64,000 bases of DNA from an uncultured Pelagibacteraceae bacterium (GTDB lineage: Bacteria; Pseudomonadota; Alphaproteobacteria; Pelagibacterales; Pelagibacteraceae): the NCBI GenBank assembly GCA_902588975.1, contig CACIRJ010000004.1, forward strand, positions 1 to 64,000. The letters run 5' to 3'. Made by a program: the position numbers and the translations under genes. Below are positions 32,896 through 47,673 of this stretch, one piece after another (position 1 is the stretch's first letter; each line of letters opens with the position of its first letter). A model generated the notes under the pieces. It saw only the letters and a program-made list of their open reading frames with translations. It had not been told where the DNA came from and did not search any database.

Positions 32896-34916
32896 ATGTT
32901 AAATAATGATTATTTGTTAAATTTAAACGAAAAGCAACAAGAAGCAGTGCTGCATTTGAAAGGTCCACTGCTTATCGTTGCGGGGGCTGGATCAGGTAAA
33001 ACAAAGGTTCTTACTTCTAGAATTGCCCATATAATTAGAAGTCATAAGGCATTTTCAAATCAAATACTCGCAGTAACTTTTACTAATAAGGCTGCAAAAG
33101 AAATGCAGATTAGAGTATCAAAGCTTTTAAGAAAAGAAGCAACAGGATTACCATGGCTTGGAACATTTCACTCTGTAAGCGCAAAAATTTTAAGAAAACA
33201 CGCTGATGCGGTTGGTTTAAAATCTAATTTTACCATCATAGATCAAGATGACCAAGTAAGGTTGATAAAGAATATTTGTAAAGCTGAAAATATAGATGTA
33301 AAAAAAATATCACCTAAATATATATTAGCAATCATTGATAAATGGAAAAATAAAGGTTTTTACCCTGATGAGGTAATTTTAAAAAAAAGGGAAACTTTAG
33401 AAAAAAACTTTTTAAATATTTATAAAATTTACCAACAGAAACTCATTGATTTAAATTCTGCTGATTTCAGTGATTTAATTTTACACACACTAAAAATTTT
33501 TATAAATTATCAAGATATACTTTCGATTTATTCTAGAAAATTTAAATATATTTTAGTTGATGAATATCAAGATACCAATTTTATACAAAGTGAATGGCTT
33601 AAATATTTGTCTTCAACAAACAAAAATTTATGTTGTGTTGGAGATGATGATCAATCAATTTACAGTTGGAGAGGTGCTGAAATTAAAAATTTTTTGGAGT
33701 TCGATAAAACATACAAAAATACAAAAATAATTAGATTAGAAAAAAATTATAGATCAACTCAGAATATTTTAAACGTAGCATCAAAATTAATAGAAAATAA
33801 TCAAAATAGAGTTGGAAAGACTTTATATACAAATCAAGAAGATGGAGAGCTCATTACTTTAGACTGTTTTAGGAATGTTAAAGATGAAGCTATTGAAATA
33901 AGCTCTACGATAGAAAATTATAAAAAAAAAAATTCATTAAATGAAATGGCTATTCTAGTAAGAGCCATATTTCAAACAAGAGAATTCGAGGAGAGATTTT
34001 TAAAAGTTGGAATTCCTTACAGGATAATTGGTGGTATCAAATTCTATGAGAGGGCAGAAATAAAAGATTGTGTAGCTTATTTGAGATGCATACATCAGCC
34101 AATGGACGATTTATCTTTTGAAAGGATAATTAATGTTCCAAAAAGATCTGTCGGAGATACGACTATGAAGAACATAACAGATTTTGCAAAAAAAAATTCT
34201 TGTTCACTAGAAATAGCATCAAAAAAATTAATCGAGCTTAATGAAATCAAACCAAAAACTAAGGTCGGTTTGAGCTCACTTTTAAACTTATTGGAAAGAT
34301 GGAGACATGAATTAAAGAAAAAAATTAATCACAATAAGCTTTTGCAGATAGTTTTAGATGAGTCAGGATATAGTGAAATGTTAAAAAATAAAAAAGATTT
34401 AGAAAATGAAAATAGACTAGAGAATATTAAAGAATTGTTAAGCGCTATGAAAGAATTTGATAATTTGGAGTCTTTTTTAGAGCATGTAGCTCTAGCGACT
34501 TCTCTAGATCAAGATTGGGAAAGTGAAAAGGTTAATTTAATGACTTTACATGCTTCTAAAGGTTTGGAATTTAATATTGTTTACCTACCAGGTTGGGAAG
34601 AGGGTTTGTTTCCTCATCAAAAAAGCATAGAGGAAAAGGGAGAAAGTGGTCTAGAAGAAGAAAGAAGACTGGCATACGTTGGTATAACTAGAGCCAAAAA
34701 GATTGCAAAAATATCCTTCTCTATGAATAGATTTTATCAAGGAGACTGGATGGATAGTATAGCATCAAGATTTGTTGATGAGCTTCCAGATGAGTTTATT
34801 AAAAAAAATAATAGTTTTATTGAAGAAGAGGAAAGTGATTTTGAATTCAATCAAGATATAGATTTTGACACTGAGATCAGAAGTCCTGGTTGGCTAAGAT
34901 ATCAAAAAAAATTAAA

Positions 34917-34920
<4 letters not shown>
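32896..34920 (+). CDS. uvrD: UvrD/PcrA/Rep-type DNA helicase
   Basis: Superfamily 1A 3'-5' helicase used in nucleotide excision and mismatch repair. 674 residues, near the size of PcrA/Rep. Helicase motif I is VAGAGSGKTKVLT (about 29-41), Ia is TFTNKAAKEM, II is LVDEYQDTN, III is VGDDDQSIYSWRG, IV is RLEKNYRST, V is LMTLHASKGLEF and VI is EERRLAYVGITRAKK. No Tudor-like UvrD tail is seen. UvrD, PcrA and Rep cannot be separated with certainty by sequence alone. The stop is shared with the next gene as GTGA. Confidence 0.92.
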
Positions 34921-39445
<4,525 letters not shown>

Positions 39446-39483
39446 CTAATACTTTTATCAGATAAATTTAAAAACTCTAACTT

Positions 39484-40404
39484 TTAAGCTATTGATTTAA
39501 GGTTTTGGTAATTAGCAAATACCTGTGGTAATTGTTTTCCTTTGATCTCAATCAAAGAATAATTACTTTGATCTTTAAATACTTCTTTTAATAATTCATT
39601 TGTTAGGTGATGACCACCTTGTGAACATTTTAATGAACCAATTATCTTATAACCAGATAGAAATAAATCTCCCATACAATCTAGTATCTTATGGTTAACA
39701 AATTCTAATTTATTTCTAAGTCCACCTTTGTTTAATATCTCATTATCTTTAACTACAATTGCATTATCTAAACTTCCACCTTTTCCTAAATTTAATTTTT
39801 TAAGTTTTTCAATATCTTCGTACAAACAAAAAGTTCTAGAATTAAATACAACTTTTAAATCATCTTCAAAAATATTTATTTTATTTTTTTGATTTTTAAT
39901 TACCTTATTTTCATATTTAATTTCAAATTCGATATCACTAGTAATGTTTGATTTATTGAGAGATATAAATTTATTATTATAGTTTAATTTTATCTCTTTG
40001 TTTATTTTAATTATTTTTATTGGCTGATCACTTAATTTTACTCCTACTTTGATGAAACTCTCATAAAATATTTTTGCTGAACCATCCATAATTGGCACTT
40101 CTTGAGAATCTAATTCAACAATTGCATTATCAATACCTATACCATAAAAAGCTCCCATGAGATGTTCGATAGTAGAGACTTTGACCCCATAATTATTTGA
40201 AACAGTTGTACACAAGGTTGTATCAACTACATTATTATATAACGGGTAAATTGTATTATTTTCTAATACGTCCAATCTTTTAAAAACTATTCCAGTATTT
40301 GGGGAAGCTGGTAACACGCTCATGTTTACTTTTTGACCAGTGTGTATTCCTTTTCCCGAGAAAGATACCTTTTTAGAAATTGTTTTTTGAGTAAGTATGG
40401 ACAT
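39484..40404 (-). CDS. lpxC: UDP-3-O-acyl-N-acetylglucosamine deacetylase LpxC
   Basis: Zinc enzyme for the committed step of lipid A synthesis, showing that the cell makes lipopolysaccharide. 306 residues. Zinc ligands are His81 in STIEHLMGA and the His/Asp of HKILDCMGD near 238-242. The catalytic His is in GGHHLTNELL near 265. Two similar domains follow the normal pattern. It stands 62 bases after ftsA, where ftsZ would be expected between the two in the usual order. Confidence 0.96.
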   Translation of the reverse strand: MSILTQKTISKKVSFSGKGIHTGQKVNMSVLPASPNTGIVFKRLDVLENNTIYPLYNNVVDTTLCTTVSNNYGVKVSTIEHLMGAFYGIGIDNAIVELDSQEVPIMDGSAKIFYESFIKVGVKLSDQPIKIIKINKEIKLNYNNKFISLNKSNITSDIEFEIKYENKVIKNQKNKINIFEDDLKVVFNSRTFCLYEDIEKLKKLNLGKGGSLDNAIVVKDNEILNKGGLRNKLEFVNHKILDCMGDLFLSGYKIIGSLKCSQGGHHLTNELLKEVFKDQSNYSLIEIKGKQLPQVFANYQNLKSIA

Positions 40405-40466
40405 AATTCAACTATAATAAATTTTGACTTCGTTAAGTACTCAACAAATATTTCAAGAAAATACAC

Positions 40467-41621
40467 TTATTTATCAAAAAAATTAAAGAACTTTTCAAAT
40501 AAACCTTGTCTTTTAACGATTTTTTTTTGATTTTGATAATCCTGTAAATAATAATTTAAGCCTGTATTGCAAATCTCTGTGTCCTTTTCAGCAAAAAAAT
40601 TTATAGACTTTAATTTATATTTATCTTTGAGATAAAATGAATTGTTATCAAATAATATAGATCCATCGCCTATAAGAAAAAGATCCAATTCTTCAGTAGA
40701 GAAATTTTTAAATTCAGGTTTAGTTAGTGATAAATCTATAATCTCTTGTACCCTGTATAAAATAACTTTTTTTAATAAATCAATTGATATATCTTTTTTT
40801 AATATCTCTTTAATTATTACATTTTTATTTTTATTGCTGCTGTAAGAAAATTCTGTATTAGATTTATTGAAAGATTTTTTTACTTTTTCTGCATCTTCTA
40901 AACTTATTTTAAAAATATTTGAAATATCTTTTGTAATATGAAATCCACCAATTGAAATTGATTGAATAAATTTCAATAAGTTATTTTCAAAATAAATAAG
41001 TGAGGATCTTTTTAATCCAATTTCTAAAAATAAAATTTTTCTAGTATTAAGTTTTTTTAAATAAAATAGAGATTTCGTATAACTGGTACAATATATTTTT
41101 GAGATGTTTAAATTGTAAGTATAAAATTTATTTTTAACAGCATTCAATATTTCTTTTGGATAGCAAATTAACTTAAATTCGATTTTAATATTTTTTGAAA
41201 CTTTCTTTTCATTATCTAAAGTTTCAAAGAACTTCCCATCAATTGTACATCCATTCAATATGGTATGTATAATTTCATAATTAAAGTAAAAATTATTAAT
41301 TAATTGGCTTAATTCTAAATTTAAAATATTATAAATTTCTCTTGCTATAATTTTTTCTTCTATATTTTTATTTAAACAGATATCAATAGTGAATATTTTA
41401 TTGGTATCTAAAAGCAAAATCACATCATCAATATGACTAGAGATTTTTTTTTCTGCATTTTTAATAACTTTTTTTAAATCTGGAGTATCCAATTTTACAT
41501 CTTCAATATATTTGAAAATTGCAGTTTCAGAATATACAATACTTAAATCTGAATTAAATATAACTATTCTATTTTTTGATGATCCGAGATCTATAACATT
41601 ATAAAAATTTAATTTACTCAT
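40467..41621 (-). CDS. ftsA: Cell division protein FtsA
   Basis: Actin-like protein that tethers FtsZ to the membrane. 384 residues, a little short. The N-terminal VIDLGSSKNRIVIF is the phosphate-1 loop, LFLEIGLKRSSLIYF the phosphate-2 region and ELDLFLIGDGSIL the adenosine segment. The C-terminal amphipathic end IVKRQGLFEKFFNFF fits the membrane-targeting helix. The sequence is divergent from well-studied FtsA but the position after ftsQ (8-base overlap) supports the call. ftsZ does not follow it. Confidence 0.85.
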   Translation of the reverse strand: MSKLNFYNVIDLGSSKNRIVIFNSDLSIVYSETAIFKYIEDVKLDTPDLKKVIKNAEKKISSHIDDVILLLDTNKIFTIDICLNKNIEEKIIAREIYNILNLELSQLINNFYFNYEIIHTILNGCTIDGKFFETLDNEKKVSKNIKIEFKLICYPKEILNAVKNKFYTYNLNISKIYCTSYTKSLFYLKKLNTRKILFLEIGLKRSSLIYFENNLLKFIQSISIGGFHITKDISNIFKISLEDAEKVKKSFNKSNTEFSYSSNKNKNVIIKEILKKDISIDLLKKVILYRVQEIIDLSLTKPEFKNFSTEELDLFLIGDGSILFDNNSFYLKDKYKLKSINFFAEKDTEICNTGLNYYLQDYQNQKKIVKRQGLFEKFFNFFDK

Positions 41622-42303
41622 TTATTGTTACTATTCTATTTTCGATTCTAAAATCTAATACTGTGCCTGTCTTGATATTGTTTTTATTTTTAAATTCTAT
41701 AAATAATTTTATAGCTTTCTCTATATTTTTATTTGGTAATTTTAATAAAATATTATTGTTAAAATATAGATCCCATCTTTTATTCTTATGATAATAATAT
41801 TTAGGTATTTGAATATAGTTAATATTATATTTATTTAGAATTGATATCAAATCTAAATAATCGGTAATTTTGAAATTTCCAAAAATAAGTGGAAGAGAAT
41901 TATCAATTTCAATCTCTTTTGTTAAAATAAATTGACCATTCTTTCCAATGTAATATTTTTTTTGATCAATAAAAGCTATACCAATAAAATCAGTTTTATT
42001 TGCCTCAATTAAAATTGTTGATGGATAATTTTTTTTTACACTAATGTTTTGTAGAAAGTTTAATTCACTTAAATTATTTAAAATTACATTTTTTTTTATT
42101 AAGAAAACATTTTTATCAATTAAATAATTTACTTTATGATATATTTTTTTTTCAATTAATGGGATATCAACATTAATTTCTAATTTATTTATTTCGAAAT
42201 ATTCCCTAATATTATTTGCTATGTTATTATTTGTAATAGTAGATATAAATAATAGAGTAAATATATAAAAATATATTTTTTTTTTATTTATTAATTGATG
42301 CAT
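41614..42303 (-). CDS. ftsQ: Cell division protein FtsQ
   Basis: Bitopic divisome protein that links FtsB/FtsL to the rest of the complex. 229 residues. One N-terminal transmembrane helix (IYFYIFTLLFISTITN) is followed by a POTRA domain (LEINVDIPLIEKKIYHKV; LNFLQNISVKKNYPSTILIEA) and the FtsQ domain ending TGTVLDFRIENRIVTI. It overlaps ddl by 20 bases upstream and ftsA by 8 bases downstream. Sequence conservation of FtsQ is low, so the call leans on domain layout and position. Confidence 0.85.
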   Translation of the reverse strand: MHQLINKKKIYFYIFTLLFISTITNNNIANNIREYFEINKLEINVDIPLIEKKIYHKVNYLIDKNVFLIKKNVILNNLSELNFLQNISVKKNYPSTILIEANKTDFIGIAFIDQKKYYIGKNGQFILTKEIEIDNSLPLIFGNFKITDYLDLISILNKYNINYIQIPKYYYHKNKRWDLYFNNNILLKLPNKNIEKAIKLFIEFKNKNNIKTGTVLDFRIENRIVTINE

Positions 42304-43204
42304 CTTTCAAAATTTTTTTTATCAAATTTTTGAAAGTAATGTTATTAAATTTTGCTATTTCTGGTACCAAAGATAACGAAGTCATTCCAGGTTGTGTATT
42401 TGTCTCTAGTAAATAAAACTTATCTTCAAAAAATCTAAAGTCTGATCGTGTTACTCCTCTACATTTCAATAATCGATGGGCTTTTTGAGCTATTTTTGTC
42501 ACTTCATTATATTGCCTTTTGGAAATATTGATCGGAATTAAATGCTCTGTTTTGGCTCCAGGATTATATTTAGCCTGATAATCATAGAATTTTCTTTTTG
42601 GTTTTAATTCAATTGCTCCTAATATTTTTCCAGATAAAATCGCAACTTGTATTTCTCGTCCAGGTATATATTTCTCAAAAAGAATTTCTCCATACTCTTG
42701 GAGTCTCTTTATATTTTTATAAACATTTTTTTTGTTACAGATGAACACATTTACACTTGAGCCTTCATTTAATGGTTTGATGACAAGAGGGAATCCGAGC
42801 TTTCTTTTTAAAATTTCAATAATTTTTTTTTTTTTATGTGAGTTTTTAAAAGAATATTTTAAAAATTTTGGCGTAAGAATTTTATTTTTTATAAATATTT
42901 TTTTTGATAACTCTTTGTCGATTGCTAAAGATGAGGATAATACTCCTGAGTGGGTATATTTAACTTTCTCTGATTCTAAAATTGCTTGAATGTAACCATC
43001 TTCTCCATATCTTCCATGCAACAAATTTAATACTACATTTGGTTTAAACTTTCTTAATATATTAATAAATTGCCCATCAGGATTTACAACTTTAAGTATA
43101 TATTTTTTTTATTTATTTAACTCGCAGAAAACACTTTTTGCAGTTTGTATACTAATTTCTTTTTCTTTTGAATAACCACCCGCTAAAATTAGAATTTTTT
43201 TCAC
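42284..43204 (-). pseudogene. ddl: D-alanine--D-alanine ligase with an in-frame stop codon
   Basis: The ATP-grasp enzyme that makes D-Ala-D-Ala for peptidoglycan. A GTG at 43204-43202, overlapping the murB stop by one base (TAGTG), opens a frame KKILILAGGYSKEKEIS, the normal Ddl N-terminus, up to ...FCELNK. Then TAA occurs at 43111-43109. The same frame continues with KKYILKVVNPDG and joins the long open frame (LLHGRYGEDGYIQ; VIKPLNEGSSVNV; SDFRFFEDKFYLLETNTQPGMT) to the stop at 42284. Total 306 codons, the normal length, with one nonsense codon at position 32. A single A-to-T change in an AAA codon within an A-rich run would explain it. It may be a real mutation, a sequencing or assembly error, or read-through. 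An internal ATG at 43024 lacks the N-terminal domain. Confidence 0.85.
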
Positions 43205-44112
43205 TATTCTATAATTTTAATTTCCAAATTAATATTAATACCAGTTTTGTCTTTAACATTTTTTTTTACAAAATTAATTAGAGAATTCATTTCATCAAAG
43301 GATGCATTATTTTTATTAACAAAAAAATTTGAATGTTTTTTTGAAATACAAGCATCTCCAAAATTAATGTTTTCAGGAACTGACTCTTTTATAAGTTCCC
43401 AAGCTTTTTTTGTTGTTTGCTCAATTGGATTTTTAAAAGTACTTCCTCCAGTCTTAATTTTTGAAGGTTGAGAATTATTTTTTTTTATAGCTAATTCTTG
43501 CATCAAATTTTTTATTTTATTTTTGTTTGATAGATTACCTTTAAAAGTAGCACTTAAAAAAATTAGATTTTCATTTAATTCAATATTTCTGTATTTAAAT
43601 ATAATTTTGTTGGATGGTATAACTTTAATATTTCCATTTAAATCAATGCATTGTAACGAGATTAATTTGTCTTTAAATTCTGTTCCAAAACAACCTGAAT
43701 TCATTTGAAGACCGCCTCCAACTGAGCCAGGGATGCAGTACATAAATTCAAAACCGCTTATTCCATTCTCTTGAGCATATTCTGAAAGTTTTTTTTGTGA
43801 ACATGCCGATCCTGCAATTATTGTATCCGAATTTAATTTTGATAATGTACTAAAATTATTACTAAGTTTAATAATTACACCTTCATAAATATCATCTTTA
43901 AATAATACATTTGAACCCATTCCTAATATAAATATTTTTCCTCTATTATTATACAATCTTAGGAATTCCTTTAGTTCTAAAAGATTTTTTGGTTTAAAAA
44001 AAATTTTTGATTTTCCGCCTATATTAAACCAATTAAATTTTTTAATATCGATATTAAAAAATAAATCTGCATTAAATTTATTTTTAAAATCTTGAATATC
44101 TTTTAATTCCAT
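43204..44112 (-). CDS. murB: UDP-N-acetylenolpyruvoylglucosamine reductase
   Basis: FAD/NADPH enzyme that completes UDP-MurNAc. 302 residues. The FAD-binding part has NIGGKSKIFFKP and LGMGSNVLF. The GFEFMYCIPGSVGGGLQMNSGCFG segment, given here as pieces GFEFMYCIPGSVGGG and MNSGCFG, is the core motif. GGSTFKNP has the catalytic serine (type II MurB), and KKHSNFFVNKNNAS is near the end. It ends on the base where ddl begins. Confidence 0.96.
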   Translation of the reverse strand: MELKDIQDFKNKFNADLFFNIDIKKFNWFNIGGKSKIFFKPKNLLELKEFLRLYNNRGKIFILGMGSNVLFKDDIYEGVIIKLSNNFSTLSKLNSDTIIAGSACSQKKLSEYAQENGISGFEFMYCIPGSVGGGLQMNSGCFGTEFKDKLISLQCIDLNGNIKVIPSNKIIFKYRNIELNENLIFLSATFKGNLSNKNKIKNLMQELAIKKNNSQPSKIKTGGSTFKNPIEQTTKKAWELIKESVPENINFGDACISKKHSNFFVNKNNASFDEMNSLINFVKKNVKDKTGININLEIKIIE

Positions 44113-44113
44113 A

Positions 44114-45496
44114 TCAATTAAGATTTCTTATCCAATTTGTTATAGACCCCGCACCCATTGCAATAAAAATTTTATTTCCAAAGGCAATATTTTTAGTAAT
44201 TTTTTTTAAATCTATTTCATTTTTAAGCATTATCAAATTAACCTTAGAGTTTTTTGCAATTAATTTTGCAAATGAAGTATATGAAAATCCTAATTTTATA
44301 GTTTCGCTAGCTTTATAAATTGGACAAAGTAGAACTGTGTTTGCATTTTTAAAACATTTAGAAAATTCAATTTTTAAATTTTTTACTCTTGAAATTCTGT
44401 GTGGTTGAAAAATACAAACTATTTCTTCTTTATCATATACTTTACTGACACCATCTAATACCGATGAAATTTCAGTTGGATGATGGGCGTAGTCGTCAAA
44501 AAACGGCACTTTATTAATTTCAAACAAGAAATTAAATCTTCTCTGGACTCCATTAAAGTTTTTAAGGCCTAATTTAATTATTTTATCTGATACACCAATC
44601 GAAAAGGCTACCGCCAATGCAGATGTTGCATTTTTTATATTATGTAAACCTAATAAAGGTATTGTAATATTTTTTATAATTTTTGTTTTGCCCGGTATTT
44701 TTATTTTAATATTAAATTTTGAAAAATTTTTATTCTGAATTATATTGAAAATATGAAAATTTGATTTCTTATTTAAACCAAATGTATAGTAATTGTTATT
44801 TTTAATTTTTGGTAAAATATTTTTTACATTTTTGTCGTCTAAAGACAAAAATGCCTTTCCAAAAGAAGGAGTTTTATCAATAAATTCTATGAATTTATTT
44901 TTTAAATTTTTCATAGTTCTGTAATAATCCAAATGTTCATTATCAATGTTGGTTATTATTGAATAATTAAAAGGTATTTGAAGAAAACTTCCATCCGACT
45001 CATCTGACTCAACTAAACTCCAGTCGCTTTTTCCTAATTTTGCCGAACTTCCTATTGAATTTAAAACTCCTCCATTTATTATTGTAGGATCTAATTTTGC
45101 ATAATTCAAAATATTTGACAAAATTGATGTTGTTGTTGTTTTGCCGTGTGATCCTGTCACAACAATATTTTTCATTAAAGAAACTATATGACCTAATAAT
45201 TCTCCTCTTTTATAAATTGGCAAGTTTAATTTTTTAGCATGCCTATATTCTGGATTTGATTTTTTTATAGCTGATGAAACTACTAATACAGTACAATTTT
45301 TTATGTTTTGCTTATTATGATTTAAATAAATCGGAATTTTTCTTTTTCTAAGTAAATTAAGATTTTTATTATCTGATTTGTCACTTCCTTGTATTTTAAA
45401 GCCTAAACTATCCATTATTAATGCTAAGCCACTCATACCAATTCCACCAATCCCAACAAAATGAATTAGTTCAGTTTTTCCGATATTAATTTTCAT
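44114..45496 (-). CDS. murC: UDP-N-acetylmuramate--L-alanine ligase
   Basis: Adds L-Ala to UDP-MurNAc. 460 residues. The N-terminal FVGIGGIGMSGLA binds UDP-sugar, VTGSHGKTTTTS is the ATP P-loop near residue 112, and NIDNEHLDYY and FDDYAHHPTEI are Mur ligase signatures, the last specific to MurC. The start overlaps the end of murG by 11 bases. All four Mur ligases are present in this cluster. Confidence 0.97.
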   Translation of the reverse strand: MKINIGKTELIHFVGIGGIGMSGLALIMDSLGFKIQGSDKSDNKNLNLLRKRKIPIYLNHNKQNIKNCTVLVVSSAIKKSNPEYRHAKKLNLPIYKRGELLGHIVSLMKNIVVTGSHGKTTTTSILSNILNYAKLDPTIINGGVLNSIGSSAKLGKSDWSLVESDESDGSFLQIPFNYSIITNIDNEHLDYYRTMKNLKNKFIEFIDKTPSFGKAFLSLDDKNVKNILPKIKNNNYYTFGLNKKSNFHIFNIIQNKNFSKFNIKIKIPGKTKIIKNITIPLLGLHNIKNATSALAVAFSIGVSDKIIKLGLKNFNGVQRRFNFLFEINKVPFFDDYAHHPTEISSVLDGVSKVYDKEEIVCIFQPHRISRVKNLKIEFSKCFKNANTVLLCPIYKASETIKLGFSYTSFAKLIAKNSKVNLIMLKNEIDLKKITKNIAFGNKIFIAMGAGSITNWIRNLN

Positions 45497-46562
45497 CTAT
45501 AATTTCTATAATCTTATTATTTATATTATTCCAAGTATTTTTTTTAGTAATTTCCTCAAGAATTTTAAATTTATCGTTGTAATTTTGATAATCGTTAAAT
45601 ATTTCAAATATCATTTTCGAAGATTTTTTAAATTCAAATTCCTTTTGATTTATTAACCAGCAACAATTTTTTTTATAGTAAAATTCTGAATTATAGAATT
45701 GGTGATTATCTCTTGCAGACGGGAGAGGTATTGAAATAAACGGTATATTTAAGAATGAAAGTTCACTTAATGTGCTAGCACCTCCTCTAGTAATTGCTAG
45801 ATCAATGCCATTGTAGAGTTCATGACTGTCATTGGTAAATTCAATGAATTTATACTTTACATTTGATTTGTCATATTTATTTTTTATTGAAGATAAATTA
45901 CTCTTATTTGATATTTGCTGTATAACTTCGAAATTTTTTTTTTTTGAAATTTCAATAATTAATTCAGTAATATTTTCGTCAAAAAACGATGAACCTTGAC
46001 TACCTCCGATGATAAGAATTTTTTTAATTTCTTTTTTTAAATTAACCATATTTTTTTCTAAATTGTATATCTCTTTTTTTAAAATAGGTTTGACCATAAC
46101 TTTTTTAGAATTATATTTAATTGGGAAGTTTCTTAAATTTTTATCGTAGCAAAATATTTTTGTTGAAAATTTCAAAGCAAAACGGTTAGATCTACCTAAA
46201 ACACTATTGGGTTCAAATAAGAAAACTTTTTTTTTTAATAAAAATGCAGCTACGCAAAATGGAAATGTCATGTACCCACCAGTGCTGATTACAATATTTA
46301 TATTATTATTTTTTAAAAAACTAATAGATTGAAAAATGTTTAGAAAATATTTAAAAATATTTATTGGGAGTAAATAAGGTTTTAAAAATAAATTTGGTAC
46401 ATCTATTAATTCATATTTAAATTTTTTGGTATTTATATATTTGCTTCCTCTCAAATCAGATACCATTTTTACATAAAATTTATTTTTCAAATGTTCAAAA
46501 AAAGAGGTGGATGGCACAACGTGGCCACCAGAACCACCTGTTACTATAAGTATATTTTTCAT
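45486..46562 (-). CDS. murG: UDP-GlcNAc transferase MurG (lipid II synthase)
   Basis: Adds GlcNAc to lipid I on the cytoplasmic membrane face. 358 residues, GT28. The N-terminal IVTGGSGGHVVPS is the conserved glycine loop, VISTGGYMTFPF the acceptor-side motif, and IIGGSQGSSFFDE and ITRGGASTLSEL the UDP-GlcNAc-binding motifs. It follows ftsW by one base. Confidence 0.96.
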   Translation of the reverse strand: MKNILIVTGGSGGHVVPSTSFFEHLKNKFYVKMVSDLRGSKYINTKKFKYELIDVPNLFLKPYLLPINIFKYFLNIFQSISFLKNNNINIVISTGGYMTFPFCVAAFLLKKKVFLFEPNSVLGRSNRFALKFSTKIFCYDKNLRNFPIKYNSKKVMVKPILKKEIYNLEKNMVNLKKEIKKILIIGGSQGSSFFDENITELIIEISKKKNFEVIQQISNKSNLSSIKNKYDKSNVKYKFIEFTNDSHELYNGIDLAITRGGASTLSELSFLNIPFISIPLPSARDNHQFYNSEFYYKKNCCWLINQKEFEFKKSSKMIFEIFNDYQNYNDKFKILEEITKKNTWNNINNKIIEIIDEN

Positions 46563-46563
46563 G

Positions 46564-47673
46564 CTAATTTAATTTTCTCTTCGTCAAATTTAATATTATT
46601 CCAGTTAAAATTGATGTTCCAACTATTGAAGAACCACCATAACTAATAAACGGCATAGTCATGCCTGTGGTAGGAAGCATTCTTATATTTACACCAATAT
46701 GAATAAAAGTTTGTAATAGTATTATTGAAATACTTCCAACTAATATAAGTTTAAAATTATTATTTTTTGTAAAATTTATTTTTTTTAAAACTCTATAAGA
46801 TAAGACTAAATAAAGTAATATTATACCTATTAAGATAATTACTCCAAATTCTTCTGCAATTACAGAAATTATATAATCTGTATGTGCTTCTGGTATTCTT
46901 GAATTTAAAGTTCCTTCACCTATTCCTTTTCCAAAAAAACTTCCGCTTGATATTGCATCGCTTGCTTTATCGGCCTGGTAATTATTACCACTAGAATTAT
47001 CTAAAAATGACATTAATCTTATTTTTATGTATTCAAACTTTGGCACCAAAAAGACTAAAAATAGAGTAAATGAACTCACAGCTAATAATGAGATTGCAAA
47101 AAGTAATAAATTTATTCCTGAAACAAAAATAATAGCAAGCCAAACAGATATTATTAATAATGTTTGTCCTAAGTCTGGTTGAGATAAGAGTAAAATTATA
47201 ATTGGCACTAAAATGACTGAACTCAAGAGATATTTTATATAAAGGTTTTTTTTTTCTAATGAAATTATTAGTGAAATAACAATAACAAAAAAAGGTTTTA
47301 AAGTTTCAATAGGTTGAAACCTAGGTAATGAGCCAATATCTAACCATCTCTTTGACCCTTTGACCTCCACTCCTATTAAGGGTACTAAGAATAAACTTAT
47401 AAATGTGATAACAAATAATACGACTGACAACCTAATTAAAATTTTTTGATCTAGTAGAGATAAAAATAAAATTAAAAATATTCCTATTAAAACAAAAATT
47501 AAATGTTTTAAAAAAAAATAGTAAGAATTTGTATTTAATTTATCTGATGCGATTATTGAAGTTGAAACTAAAGAAAAGAACAATCCTAGTGAAAATAATA
47601 GACTTATTATCAAAAAAATTGTTTTATCGATGTTTTTCCACCAATCATAAAATGTATCAAAATATTTATTCAT
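46564..47673 (-). CDS. ftsW: Septal peptidoglycan polymerase FtsW (SEDS)
   Basis: Multi-pass inner-membrane glycosyltransferase that polymerises lipid II at the septum with FtsI. 369 residues, about ten helices. Hallmarks: GSKRWLDIGSLPRFQPIE with the family-typical RFQPIE, QPDLGQT, GEGTLNSRIPEAHTDYIIS including the catalytic-region PEAHTDYI, and GMTMPFISYGGSS near the end. It overlaps murD by four bases. Confidence 0.96.
   Translation of the reverse strand: MNKYFDTFYDWWKNIDKTIFLIISLLFSLGLFFSLVSTSIIASDKLNTNSYYFFLKHLIFVLIGIFLILFLSLLDQKILIRLSVVLFVITFISLFLVPLIGVEVKGSKRWLDIGSLPRFQPIETLKPFFVIVISLIISLEKKNLYIKYLLSSVILVPIIILLLSQPDLGQTLLIISVWLAIIFVSGINLLLFAISLLAVSSFTLFLVFLVPKFEYIKIRLMSFLDNSSGNNYQADKASDAISSGSFFGKGIGEGTLNSRIPEAHTDYIISVIAEEFGVIILIGIILLYLVLSYRVLKKINFTKNNNFKLILVGSISIILLQTFIHIGVNIRMLPTTGMTMPFISYGGSSIVGTSILTGIILNLTKRKLN

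Noticed and set aside
42284-43024. 246-residue Ddl starting at the internal ATG
   Set aside because: It would lack the conserved N-terminal domain that is still readable upstream in the same frame; the true gene begins at 43204 and is interrupted.
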